Part shown: piece after piece, positions 8,045 to 17,248 of the stretch
Layout: each line of letters starts with the position of its first letter
Numbering within the stretch: the first letter of the stretch is position 1
Assembly (NCBI GenBank): GCA_016712985.1
Contig: JADJQA010000015.1
Location: 62,001-126,000 of the forward strand
Length of the DNA: 64,000 bases
Direction: 5' to 3'
DNA from: Sulfuritalea sp.
Lineage (GTDB): Bacteria > Pseudomonadota > Gammaproteobacteria > Burkholderiales > Rhodocyclaceae
Notes under the pieces: generated by a model
What the model was told of the DNA's origin: nothing
Seen by the model: the letters and a program-made list of their open reading frames with translations, nothing else
Database searches by the model: none
Made by a program: the position numbers and the translations under genes

Positions 8045-10963
8045 TTACGCGGCCCTCTCCTCGAGGTGCTTCCCGATATCCACCGGATCGATCTGCTCCG
8101 GCTTCATGAAGCGTACGGCATAGTCGCGATAGACGCCGGAACGCAGGAACAGGGCGAACAGCTCGGGGTCGATGTGCTGGTCCTTGACCATGAAGGACAT
8201 TATCTTGATCGCCTCGGAAAGGGTCTTTCCTTTCTTGTAGGGGCGGTCGACCGCCGTCAGCGCTTCAAAAATATCGGCGATGGCCATCATGCGGGCGACC
8301 GGGCTCATTTGATCCCTGGTCAGGCGTTTTGGATAACCGGTGCCATCCATTTTTTCGTGATGGCCGCCGGCAATCTCGGGCACTTGCCGCAAATGCTTGG
8401 GAAACGGCAGTTGCGACAGCAGGATGATGGTCTGCACGATGTGCTCGTTGATCTTGTAGCGCTCTTCGCCGGACAAGGTGCCGCGTTCCACCGAGAGGTT
8501 GTGGAGCTCGCCGCGGTTGTAGAGCAGCGCCGGGACGTCCATGCGGAAACCCCATTGTTCGGTCGGCAGGCAGTCCTGCGGGCGACGCTCGAAAGCGTGT
8601 TCCGGCTTGTCGGCCAGCAGCGGTTCGAGAACCGGCAGGGCGGGAGCGGGCGAGCGCTGCCTGTGCTGCTTTTCTTCGTGGGAGATGCCGATCCGGTCGT
8701 CGAGGGTCCGCAGCCAGGTACGCGTCGCAATGCTCCCGAGGCGGGCAAGTTTCTCCGGCGCCATGAATTCGCCCCCCTCGTTGCAGGTGGCAATGAACGC
8801 ATAGTCATCGTCGAGTTGGGCCGTCTCTGCTTGCCAGCGCTGGCGCGCGGCGGCTGCGGATTCTCCGGCGGCGATCGCTTTGAGGCAGGCGATTTCGGCA
8901 TCCCGCTTGAGCACCTCGAAACGCATGCGAACCTCATGAATCCGGTCGTAGATGGTTTCCAGCTTGGTCGCCTTGTCGACCACGAATTCCGGTGTGGTGA
9001 CCTTGCCGCAATCGTGTAGCCAGGCGGCAATATGCACCGCCTCCCAGGCCCGATCGTCGAGCTCGAAATCCTTGTAGGTTCCGCTGGTTTCTGCACACGC
9101 GGCGCGCGCCAGCATCTTGGTCAGTTCCGGAACGCGGGCGCAGTGGCCGCCCGTGTAGGCGCTCTTAGCGTCGATCGCCCCGGCGATCAACTGGATGAAG
9201 GCTTCGAACAGCATTTTCTGAGCCTTGATCAGGGCCAGCGTCTCCAGCGAACTGGCGGCCGAACCGGAGAGCGCCGAGATAAAGGAGGTCTGGGCCGAAT
9301 CAATCGGTGTTCGGCGCAGCAGCAGCATGACGCCGACCAATTGCTGCTCCCGGTTGATCAGGGGAACCGCCAGCCCCTGGCGCGCCGATTCTGCGGCGGC
9401 CAGCCGGTCGAGGCCCAAGGCAGCGATGTCGTCGGCCGCCAGAGCAGCGGCATGAATCTGGCTGCTGCGGATGGCCTGCCCGATCACGGGGCCGGCCGCG
9501 CCGAGCGGGATTTCCGGGCCGCCGAGATCAATTGCGGCGCCCTCGCGGGTGCGTGCCGCCATCGCGGTCAGCTTGCCGTCATCCGCCAGATACAGGATCC
9601 CGGCTTCGGCGTCGGCAGCCGACAGTGTTTCGGACAGCAGCATCGGCATCAGCACGTCGAAGTTTTCTTCGGCCCCCAAGGCCTGGCTGATCGCCAGAAA
9701 CCGACGGATGGTTCGCTTCATGCCGTCCATGGTCTGAGCCAGCTCATTGACTTCGACAATCATCGAGGGGGTTGCGGACGGGCGTGAAAAATCGAAATGC
9801 CGAACCGCTTCGGCTTCACCGACCAATGCCTTCAGCGACCCGGCAATCCGGCGCGAGATGGCCCAGACGACCGGCGTCGCCAGCAGGATGATCAGGATCG
9901 TCAGCAGCGCCGATCTGGTGCGCAGGGAAAACGCTACCGCGAGAAGCTCCCGATCGGGGATCGCGATGACCAGATAGGGACGGGCCCCTTCGAGCGGCAC
10001 CGGGATGATCGCCAGTCGCCAGTCGCCGTCGGCAAGCGCGACGTTTCTCTGAATGCCCGACTCAGGCGCTCCCGCGGCGATGATCTCTCCCGCGCTGGCC
10101 AGGATCGGAATGCCGAGATCGCCGAGGCGAGCCAAGGTGGGTTTGGCATCGGGGGAAGCTTGCGTCGAGATCACTTTGCTCATGTCCTCGCTGGCAAGAA
10201 CCTGGCCCGCCCGGTTGGCCAGCACGACCAGCGAACCCGGCGTGATCCGTTGGCGTGCCAGGCTCTGGCCGAGGGTTTGGAGCAGTATGTCGCCGCCGAC
10301 GACGGCTTGACCATTCCTGCTTTGCATTGCCGTCGTTGATCCCACCTTGCGTTGCGAAAAGAACAGGTAGGGCTGGGTCTTGATCTGTTTCCGGGTGGCC
10401 ATCGCATCCCGGTACCAGTCGCGCGAACGCGGATCATAACTGGCCGTAGAATCGGGCCGGTCTTCCTCGGCCAGAACCGTCAGCGCCGCGTCAAGGAAGA
10501 GGAAGCGTCCCTGCGCGCCGCCAGCCGGGGAGTGCTCGATGCTCTGGACAATGTAGAGGGTCGCAGCGGGGGCCTTGGCGCCGATTCGTTCGGCCTCGTC
10601 GGCGATGCGCCGGACCATGAAGAAGTCACCGTTCTGATAGCCGACGTAGATCGACGTCAGGCTGACCGAGCTATCGAGCACTGCCCGGTAGTAGGGGAGA
10701 CGCTGCAGCGCGTCCTTGAGCGAACCCCGGTCGGCCACGATGTCGTGGCTTAGCAGTCTTACCGCGGTTTCGGCGGGCACCACCGCTTGCTGGAATTCGC
10801 CCGCCGTTTCACGCACGCTGCGTTGCGTCAGTTCGACTGCCGAAGATTCGATGATGTCCCGCGAAAACTTGTAACCGACGCCGCCGATGATGCCGCCGAC
10901 AAGCAGCAGCAGCAGCATGAACAGCGAGGATATGTGCATATGCAGCGGAAAGGCGCGTTTCAC
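8045..10963 (-). CDS. Membrane sensor HD-GYP phosphodiesterase (c-di-GMP)
   Basis: A 972-residue signalling protein. An N-terminal membrane helix (about 13-33), a large periplasmic sensor region of Cache type (about 35-335, containing RDWYRDA), a second membrane helix (about 345-365), a HAMP linker, a GAF-like domain (about 425-575) and a C-terminal HD-GYP domain follow in order. Catalytic motifs are GGHCARVPE (near 600), HDCGK (650-654) and HHEKMDGTGYP (868-878). HD-GYP enzymes hydrolyse c-di-GMP. The HD and GYP motifs are about 218 residues apart, roughly 150 more than in compact HD-GYP domains, so an insertion lies between them. The GTG start at 10963 is directly before the first membrane helix. 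An HDOD gene lies upstream on the same strand. Confidence 0.92.
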   Translation of the reverse strand: MKRAFPLHMHISSLFMLLLLLVGGIIGGVGYKFSRDIIESSAVELTQRSVRETAGEFQQAVVPAETAVRLLSHDIVADRGSLKDALQRLPYYRAVLDSSVSLTSIYVGYQNGDFFMVRRIADEAERIGAKAPAATLYIVQSIEHSPAGGAQGRFLFLDAALTVLAEEDRPDSTASYDPRSRDWYRDAMATRKQIKTQPYLFFSQRKVGSTTAMQSRNGQAVVGGDILLQTLGQSLARQRITPGSLVVLANRAGQVLASEDMSKVISTQASPDAKPTLARLGDLGIPILASAGEIIAAGAPESGIQRNVALADGDWRLAIIPVPLEGARPYLVIAIPDRELLAVAFSLRTRSALLTILIILLATPVVWAISRRIAGSLKALVGEAEAVRHFDFSRPSATPSMIVEVNELAQTMDGMKRTIRRFLAISQALGAEENFDVLMPMLLSETLSAADAEAGILYLADDGKLTAMAARTREGAAIDLGGPEIPLGAAGPVIGQAIRSSQIHAAALAADDIAALGLDRLAAAESARQGLAVPLINREQQLVGVMLLLRRTPIDSAQTSFISALSGSAASSLETLALIKAQKMLFEAFIQLIAGAIDAKSAYTGGHCARVPELTKMLARAACAETSGTYKDFELDDRAWEAVHIAAWLHDCGKVTTPEFVVDKATKLETIYDRIHEVRMRFEVLKRDAEIACLKAIAAGESAAAARQRWQAETAQLDDDYAFIATCNEGGEFMAPEKLARLGSIATRTWLRTLDDRIGISHEEKQHRQRSPAPALPVLEPLLADKPEHAFERRPQDCLPTEQWGFRMDVPALLYNRGELHNLSVERGTLSGEERYKINEHIVQTIILLSQLPFPKHLRQVPEIAGGHHEKMDGTGYPKRLTRDQMSPVARMMAIADIFEALTAVDRPYKKGKTLSEAIKIMSFMVKDQHIDPELFALFLRSGVYRDYAVRFMKPEQIDPVDIGKHLEERAA

Positions 10964-11147
10964 GGCAGTCTCCGGGAAAATGCTGCTGGCCGGACTTCAT
11001 TCCAGTCTGATACCGATCGGCACGCAAGGGTCGCGATGGCCGTGATGGACATATATCCACAAGAATCACCGTGGCGGCCGGCAACAGGCCGCGGCGCTTG
11101 CCTCTTGCAAGTGCCGAGTGGTTGCGCCGTCCGGGGCGGGAGGCACT

Positions 11148-12011
11148 TCACCGGGTGTCGAATCCCGGTTCCTGGGCCAGCCCGATGACTTCATCCGCGG
11201 TGATTCCGAACGTCTCCAGCACGAACTGCTCTCCCGATTCCCAGTCCGGGCAAAGACCACCGCCGGAGCGGAAAGTTGCCACCTGATCCATCAGCAGGCC
11301 GAACGCAACCAGCTTGCGATTGGCCGGTTCGACTTCGCGGCGGCCGGCGATGACCGTCTCAAAGTCGTGGTGGTAGAGGATCGCGCGGCAAAAGGGCTCC
11401 GGCAGAAGCCATCCGCGGGCGAGCGCATAGCCGACCCTGGCGTGACTGTATTGGTAGTCCATCTGTTCGACGGCGATCAAACGGGCTCCCGGCACGTGCT
11501 CAAGCCTGTCCATGATATTCGCGTAGTCAGCGAACTTGCCGATCATCACGGGCATGCCGCAATCGCGAAACAGCGCATAGGTGTGGGCTTCGTCCAGATC
11601 GATGCCGCGGACCCGCCGCGCAACCATCAGGGCCGCGGCGGTGATGCTGGCCGATTTGTCCCAGAAGCGCTGCATCAGCGCGCTTCCACCCGCGGGGAAT
11701 GCCTGGCGCAGGATCAGTCCGGTGACCAGGTTGGCGCCGGCGCGCAGACCAATGATCGAAAGCGCCTGATGCGCATTGGTGGCTTTGCTGCGCAAACCGT
11801 AGAAGGGCGAGTTGACGACCTGCAATAGCGCCGCGGACAGGGCCATGTCCCTGGCGATGAGTTCGGCCAGTTTCCGTATGTCGGGTTCGTCCTGCTGCAT
11901 TTCGGCGGAAAAGCGGCTGAGGATGGCGGGACAGGGTGGAATGCCGATATCGCGCACGATTTGGTCGATGTCGTGCTCTTGCAACGCGGAATTCGTGGTC
12001 TGTTCAGTCAT
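11148..12011 (-). CDS. HDOD domain protein
   Basis: A 287-residue HDOD-domain protein, a catalytically degenerate relative of HD phosphohydrolases found in signalling and motility circuits. The ATG at 12011 (MTEQTTNSALQEHDI) is preferred over upstream starts because the preceding frame has no family similarity and lies in the divergent promoter region. HDOD features are LPP-like GIPPCPAI at about 24-31, ARDMALSAALLQVVNSPFYG (the hallmark helix), AL-x-x-IGLR, and H-x-x-x-G-like YSHARVGYALARGW. It is followed by the HD-GYP sensor gene after 184 bases, and the two may be co-transcribed. It lies divergently from the TetR gene. Confidence 0.88.
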   Translation of the reverse strand: MTEQTTNSALQEHDIDQIVRDIGIPPCPAILSRFSAEMQQDEPDIRKLAELIARDMALSAALLQVVNSPFYGLRSKATNAHQALSIIGLRAGANLVTGLILRQAFPAGGSALMQRFWDKSASITAAALMVARRVRGIDLDEAHTYALFRDCGMPVMIGKFADYANIMDRLEHVPGARLIAVEQMDYQYSHARVGYALARGWLLPEPFCRAILYHHDFETVIAGRREVEPANRKLVAFGLLMDQVATFRSGGGLCPDWESGEQFVLETFGITADEVIGLAQEPGFDTR

Positions 12012-12167
12012 GGAAGTTTGTCGGTCACAAGTCCTGGGACGGGTTCTGGCCACTATGGTATCAACGCCAAGGCAATTGTGGCCGGCAAGGCCAATTCGGC
12101 ATTGACGCCAATGGGTTTCGGGCGGCTCGATTCGGCAGGGGATCGCACGGGAAACAGCATGGCGAGC

Positions 12168-12210
12168 TTGACGCCAGTTTCTGCGTCCATACAATAACTG
12201 ACTGGTCAGT
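12168..12210 (+). promoter_or_regulatory. Sigma-70 promoter with TetR-type operator
   Basis: TTGACG (12168-12173) and TACAAT (12190-12195) are separated by 16 bases, a strong sigma-70 promoter reading towards the TetR gene. Immediately downstream lies ACTGACTGGTCAGT (12197-12210), a palindrome with perfect 6-base arms around TG. Its position over the expected transcription start fits repression by the TetR protein encoded next, in the manner of acrR/mexR-type pump operons. The match is read directly from the sequence; the binding is inferred. Confidence 0.72.
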
Positions 12211-12226
12211 AAGTAATCTTGTTATC

Positions 12227-12871
12227 TTGGACACGCTCACCCATCCCCGCCAACGCCGCAAGCAAGCACGCCCCGCCGAACTCATGGCGGCGGCGCTGGA
12301 GCTGTTTGTCGAAAAGGGCTTCGCCGGCACCCGCCTGGAGGATGTGTCGGCGCGCGCCGGGGTGTCGAAGGGGACGCTGTACCTCTACTTCGACAGCAAG
12401 GAAGCGCTGTTCAAGGCCGTGATCCAGGAAGGCATCGTGCCGATTCTCGAAGAAGGCGCCGGCCTGGTCGATAGTTTCCAGGGCTGTACCGCCGATCTGC
12501 TGCGCACGCTTATCGGTGAGTGGTGGCAGCGCATCGGCAACACGCACCTGGGCGGCGTGCCCAAGCTGATGATCAGCGAGGCGGGAAATTTTCCCGAGTT
12601 GGCGACCTACTACCACGATGCAGTGATCCTGCGCGGCCGCGACCTGATGCGGCGCACGCTGCAGCGCGGGATTGCCTCCGGCGAGTTTCGTTCCGTCGAC
12701 GTCGAGACGGCGATCGACGTGATCTTCGCCCCGGTCCTGATGATGGTGATCTGGCGCTATTCGCTGGGCGCGTGCTGCGGCACCGCGCACGATCCCGGAA
12801 CCTATTTGCAGACCCATTTCGATCTTATCGTCAGCGGCCTGTTTGCTCCCGAGCGGACCCGGCCAGCCTGA
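12227..12871 (+). CDS. TetR/AcrR family repressor of the RND pump operon
   Basis: A regulator of about 214 residues with a TetR N-terminal helix-turn-helix: AALELFVEKGFAGTRLEDV, then ARAGVSKGTLYLYF-x-SKEALF, a near-consensus match. The ligand-binding C-terminal half is of the AcrR-like type. The best start is TTG at 12227, 16 bases after the operator palindrome and shortly before the arginine-rich HPRQRRKQARPAEL leader; the next ATG at 12283 would cut helix 1. It precedes the efflux adaptor gene by 52 bases, so it probably represses its own transcript including the pump. The inducer is unknown. Confidence 0.88.
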   Translation: MDTLTHPRQRRKQARPAELMAAALELFVEKGFAGTRLEDVSARAGVSKGTLYLYFDSKEALFKAVIQEGIVPILEEGAGLVDSFQGCTADLLRTLIGEWWQRIGNTHLGGVPKLMISEAGNFPELATYYHDAVILRGRDLMRRTLQRGIASGEFRSVDVETAIDVIFAPVLMMVIWRYSLGACCGTAHDPGTYLQTHFDLIVSGLFAPERTRPA

Positions 12872-12923
12872 TCAAACAGCCGTCTGTTACGCCCGCCTTC
12901 ACCCGTCATTCCGGAGACTCCGC

Positions 12924-14018
12924 ATGAAACTCGCTCCCCTCATTCTGCTGCCCCTGCTGCTGCTTGCGTGCAGCGAAGCGCCGCCGCCTCCGGCCGCGCC
13001 GAAGCTGGTGCGCACCCTGATAGTCGGTGCCGGGGCATTGCACGCCAGCAATTCCGCTGCGCGGGCGAGCGACCCGGCGCCTGACGGTGCAGATAGGAGT
13101 TACAGCGGCGAAGTGCGCGGGCGCATCGAAACTACGCTGGGCTTTCGTATCGCCGGCAAGATCATCGAGCGCCGTGCCGATGTCGGCATGACAGTCAAGG
13201 CCGGCCAGGTGCTGGCGCGGCTCGATCCGACCGATGCGGGCCTGCAGCTTGCCCAGGCCGAGGCGCAGCGTGCGCTGACGGCGGCGGACCTCGCACGCTA
13301 TCGGGACCTGAAAGCCAGGAACTTCATCAGCGCCTCTGCCCTCGACGCCAGGGAAACCGCCTTCAATGCCGCCGACGCGCAGGCGGCACTGGCGAAGAAC
13401 CAGGCGGCGTACACCAGCCTGGTGGCGGATCACGACGGCATCATCGGCCTGGTGCTGGCGGAGCCCGGACAGGTGGTGACGGCTGGGCAAGCGGTGTTCC
13501 GCATGGCGCCGGACGGCGAACGCGAGATTGCAATCGCCCTGCCGGAGGGCGAAGTCTCCGGCTTCAAGCTGGGCCAGGCGGCGTATGTCACGTTCTGGGC
13601 CACCGCGGATGCGGCCGGAAAGCCGCTCGAGGGACGTTTGCGCGAGGTTTCGCCGGTGGCCGACCCGTTAACCCGCACCTTCGCCGCGCGCGTCAGCCTC
13701 AAGAACGCCGACCCGCTGCTGCCGCTGGGGATGAGTGCAACGGTGCGCTTCCCGTCGGCCGCGGCGGGCGTGAAGAAGCTGATCGTGCCGCTGACGGCGA
13801 TTATCCAGCAGGGCAACCAGCCGGCAGTGTGGAAGATTGGTCCAGACAACACCCTGACCCTGCAAACGGTCAGCGTTGCACAGTTCACCGATCGAGGCGC
13901 CGTGGTGGTCGGCGGCCTGGCGGAAGGCGAGCAGATCGTTGCTGCCGGCGTGAATCTGCTCGCCGCCGGTGAAAAGGTCCGCATCGCCATCCCGGCCCCG
14001 TCAGCCACGACAAAATGA
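12924..14018 (+). CDS. RND efflux periplasmic adaptor (membrane fusion lipoprotein)
   Basis: A 364-residue HlyD/AcrA-type adaptor. The N-terminus MKLAPLILLPLLLLACSEAP is a lipoprotein signal with Cys16 as the lipidated residue, so it is anchored to the inner membrane facing the periplasm. The biotinyl-lipoyl-like hairpin appears as GFRIAGKIIERRADVGMTVK followed by a short coiled coil and DGIIGLVLAEPGQVVTAG, then beta-barrel and membrane-proximal domains. GGAG seven bases upstream supports the ATG at 12924. Its stop overlaps the pump start (ATGA). It should link the RND pump to an outer-membrane channel, perhaps the TolC-like protein encoded 4 kb downstream. Confidence 0.92.
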   Translation: MKLAPLILLPLLLLACSEAPPPPAAPKLVRTLIVGAGALHASNSAARASDPAPDGADRSYSGEVRGRIETTLGFRIAGKIIERRADVGMTVKAGQVLARLDPTDAGLQLAQAEAQRALTAADLARYRDLKARNFISASALDARETAFNAADAQAALAKNQAAYTSLVADHDGIIGLVLAEPGQVVTAGQAVFRMAPDGEREIAIALPEGEVSGFKLGQAAYVTFWATADAAGKPLEGRLREVSPVADPLTRTFAARVSLKNADPLLPLGMSATVRFPSAAAGVKKLIVPLTAIIQQGNQPAVWKIGPDNTLTLQTVSVAQFTDRGAVVVGGLAEGEQIVAAGVNLLAAGEKVRIAIPAPSATTK

Positions 14019-17000
14019 AACAGATCAATCTCTCCGAGTGGGCGCTCAGGCATCAGCAGATGGTGCTGTATCTGATTATCGTCTTCATGATTGGCGGCGC
14101 CGTGGCGTATCTCCAGCTCGGTCGCGCCGAGGATCCGGACTTCACCTTCAAGGCCATGACGGTCCGCACCTTGTGGCCGGGGGCCAGCGCGCAGCAGGTC
14201 GAGCAGCAACTCACCGAACGCATCGAAAAGAAGCTGTATGAGACGCCTTGGGTGGATGTGCTGCGCACGGCCTCCAGGCCCGGCGAATCGCTGAGCATCG
14301 TCGTCCTGAAGGACTACACGCCGAAAACCGAAGTGCCTGAAGCCTGGCGCCAGGTGCGCAAGAAGCTTGACGACATCCGTCACACGCTGCCGCCAGGTGT
14401 CCAGGGCCCATTCCCCAACGACGAGTTCGGCGACATTCAGATCAAGATCTTTGCCCTCACCGCCCGTGACGACAAGACCGGCTATGGCATCGGCGATCTG
14501 CGGCGGGAGGCCGACCGGCTGGCGCGCGAACTGCGGCGCCTGGCCGACGTGAAAAAGGTCGAGATGATCGGCGTGCAGGACGAAAAGATCTACATCGACG
14601 TCAGCCCGGAGCGCCTTGCCGCCATGGGCTTGGCACCGACGCAGGTCTTCGACGCCCTGCAGCGGCAGAACGCCGTGGCGCCGGCCGGCCACGTCGAAAC
14701 CGAGTCGGATCGCGTGCGCTTGCGCGTAAGCGGTCCCTTCGACAGCGTCGACGCAATGCGCGAAGCCAATCTTGCGGTGGGTGGCCGCGCCTTCAGGCTG
14801 GGTGATATTGCTCGCGTAAGCCGCGGCTTCGCCGATCCGCCGCAGCCGCGCATGCGTGTCGCGGGGCGCGAGGCGATCGGACTCGGCGTGGTCATGGCCA
14901 AGGGCGCCAACGTCATCGCGCTTGGCGAAAACCTCAGCGAAGCCATGAAGCGGCTGCAGCAGGATCTGCCGGTGGGCATCGATGTGCACGTGGTGGCCGA
15001 CCAGCCACTGGTCGTCAAGACCTCGCTCAACCTGTTCGTCAGAACACTGGGCGAGGCGATCATCATCGTCCTCGCCGTGTCCTTCCTCAGCCTCGGCTGG
15101 CGCACCGGTACCGTCGTGGCGCTGTCGATTCCGCTGGTGCTGGCGATGACCTTGATTGCGATGAAGGTCTTCGGCATCGACCTGCAGCGCATTTCGCTGG
15201 GAGCCCTGGTGATTTCGCTGGGCCTCCTGGTCGATGATGCCATCATTGCAGCGGAAATGATGGTGGTGAAAATGGAGCAGGGCTGGGACCGCTTCAAGGC
15301 CGCTACCTTCGCCTATACCTCGACGGCGTTTCCGATGCTCACAGGGACGCTGATCACCGCCGCGGGATTCACCCCGGTCGGCTTCGCCAAGTCTGGCGCC
15401 GGCGAATACACTTTCTCGATCTTTGCCGTGGTCACCATCGCGCTGCTGGTGTCGTGGATCGTTGCCGTGGTGTTCACGCCGTATCTGGGCTACAAGCTGC
15501 TCGACCCGGCCAAGCTGCGCGCGATCGCCGAGAAGCACGGTGGCGATGTTTACGACTCGCCGTTCTACAGGCGCTTCCGTGCCCTCGTGGTGTGGTGCCT
15601 GCGCCATCGCTGGCTGGTGATATTCGCCACGATCGCGGCGTTCGTGCTGTCGCTGGCGGCCTTCAACAGCGCCGTGCAGAAGCAGTTTTTCCCGGCTGCA
15701 AGCCGGCCCGAGCTGATGGTCGACATCTGGCTGCCGCAGGGTGCCGCGCTGAAGGCCACCGAGCGCGAGGTCAAGCGCGTCGAAGCCCTGGTCGACAAGG
15801 ATGAGGGCATCGCCTCATGGTCGTCTTACATCGGCAATGGCGCGCCACGATTCTTCCTGTCGCTCGATCAGCAGTTGTTCGCCGACAATTTCGGACAGAT
15901 GATCATCGTCACCAAGGGACTAAAGGAACGCGAAGCCGTCAAGAGCCGGCTGGAGGCAGCTTTCGACGCGCAGGACGGTTCCTGGTCGCACCTGCGATTG
16001 CGCGTGGTGCGGCTGGAGAACGGGCCGCCGGTCGGCTATCCGGTGCAGTTCCGCATCCTCGGTGAGGATCTCGCCGCCTTGCGCGAAGGCGCGGAAGGCA
16101 TCTCCAGCGTGATGCGCGCCCATCCCAATTTGCGCAACGTGAACTTCGACTGGAATGACCGCGTCAAATCCGTCCGGGTCGAGATCGACCAGGCGCGCGC
16201 CCGCGCGTTGGGCGTCTCCAGCCAGGACGTGGCCCTGACCCTGCAAGGCTGGCTGCTGGGCGCCACCGTGACCCAGTTCCGCGAGAACGACCAGTTGATC
16301 GACGTGGTCTGGCGCGCTGGCGCCGAGCAGGGCACCGGTGCCACGGACGGCTTCGCCGATCCAAGAACGCTGGCGCGACTGCCCGACCTCGACATCGTTG
16401 CGACCAGTGGCAGGCATATTCCGCTGGCGCAGGTGGCGCGACTGGTGCCGGTGCTTGAAGAAGGACTGATCTGGCGGCGCGATCGTCTGCCGACCATCAC
16501 CGTGCGTGCCGATATCGTCGGCAGCCTGCAGCCGCAGGCGGCGTCGGTGCAGATTGATCGGCAGCTTGGCGCGCTGCGCGCGAAACTGCCGCCTGGGTTT
16601 CGCGTCGAGGTCGGCGGCGCGACGGAAGAGTCCGCCAAGGGCGAGAACTCGATCATGGCGGTAGTGCCGCTGATGATCGTCGGCGTGATCACCCTGCTGA
16701 TGATCCAGTTGCAGAACATCAGCCGCACCATCATGGTGTTGCTCACCGCGCCGCTGGGTCTGATCGGCGTAACGCTGGCGCTGCTGCTGTTCCAGGTGCC
16801 CTACGGCTTCGTCGCCAACCTCGGCGTGATCGCCCTGATGGGCATGATCCTGCGCAACTCGGTGATCCTGGTCGATCAGATCGAGCAGGACGAGAGGGCC
16901 GGCAAGAGCCCATGGGAGGCGATCGTCGGATCTACCGTGCGCCGTTTCCGCCCGATCACCCTGACGGCGGCCGCTTCGGTGCTGGCCATGATTCCGCTGA

Positions 17001-17140
17001 CCCGACAGGTGTTCTGGGGTCCTATGGCGGTTGCCATAATGGGTGGCCTGATTGTCGCCACGGCGCTCACCTGCCTGTTCCTGCCGGCCCTGTACGCGGC
17101 ATGGTTCAGGGTGAAGGAACCGGATGCTTTGCATGCCTGA
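14015..17140 (+). CDS. RND multidrug efflux pump (AcrB family)
   Basis: A 1041-residue inner-membrane proton antiporter of the AcrB/MexB superfamily. A membrane helix lies at about 13-33, followed by the conserved GRAEDPDF segment and the first periplasmic porter loop. The second half of TM segments includes LGLLVDDAII near residues 400-410, whose adjacent aspartates are the proton-relay pair of TM4. A duplicate half with a second periplasmic loop ends in the C-terminal TM bundle (LPALYAAWF). Start ATG at 14015 overlaps the adaptor stop. The AEDPDF signature places it in the branch that pairs with a single lipoprotein adaptor rather than classical E. coli AcrB. Substrates are not predictable. 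Confidence 0.94.
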   Translation: MKQINLSEWALRHQQMVLYLIIVFMIGGAVAYLQLGRAEDPDFTFKAMTVRTLWPGASAQQVEQQLTERIEKKLYETPWVDVLRTASRPGESLSIVVLKDYTPKTEVPEAWRQVRKKLDDIRHTLPPGVQGPFPNDEFGDIQIKIFALTARDDKTGYGIGDLRREADRLARELRRLADVKKVEMIGVQDEKIYIDVSPERLAAMGLAPTQVFDALQRQNAVAPAGHVETESDRVRLRVSGPFDSVDAMREANLAVGGRAFRLGDIARVSRGFADPPQPRMRVAGREAIGLGVVMAKGANVIALGENLSEAMKRLQQDLPVGIDVHVVADQPLVVKTSLNLFVRTLGEAIIIVLAVSFLSLGWRTGTVVALSIPLVLAMTLIAMKVFGIDLQRISLGALVISLGLLVDDAIIAAEMMVVKMEQGWDRFKAATFAYTSTAFPMLTGTLITAAGFTPVGFAKSGAGEYTFSIFAVVTIALLVSWIVAVVFTPYLGYKLLDPAKLRAIAEKHGGDVYDSPFYRRFRALVVWCLRHRWLVIFATIAAFVLSLAAFNSAVQKQFFPAASRPELMVDIWLPQGAALKATEREVKRVEALVDKDEGIASWSSYIGNGAPRFFLSLDQQLFADNFGQMIIVTKGLKEREAVKSRLEAAFDAQDGSWSHLRLRVVRLENGPPVGYPVQFRILGEDLAALREGAEGISSVMRAHPNLRNVNFDWNDRVKSVRVEIDQARARALGVSSQDVALTLQGWLLGATVTQFRENDQLIDVVWRAGAEQGTGATDGFADPRTLARLPDLDIVATSGRHIPLAQVARLVPVLEEGLIWRRDRLPTITVRADIVGSLQPQAASVQIDRQLGALRAKLPPGFRVEVGGATEESAKGENSIMAVVPLMIVGVITLLMIQLQNISRTIMVLLTAPLGLIGVTLALLLFQVPYGFVANLGVIALMGMILRNSVILVDQIEQDERAGKSPWEAIVGSTVRRFRPITLTAAASVLAMIPLTRQVFWGPMAVAIMGGLIVATALTCLFLPALYAAWFRVKEPDALHA

Positions 17141-17248
17141 AACGCCGCTTCGTGGGCCGGCAACTACCCCGCGGCGGCGTAGAATTACGTCCTTGTCAGC
17201 CGCGACCGGATATTAGAGTATGCTAATGTGTAGCTTCCTGGAGATACC

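Noticed and set aside
13430..15607. Long minus-strand frame of 725 codons opposite the adaptor and RND pump
   Set aside because: It lies antisense to two well-supported genes, is rich in His, Arg, Gly and Asp as expected for a high-GC shadow frame, and has no domain.
15920..17134. Minus-strand frame of 404 codons opposite the RND pump
   Set aside because: Antisense shadow of the pump; biased composition and no motif.
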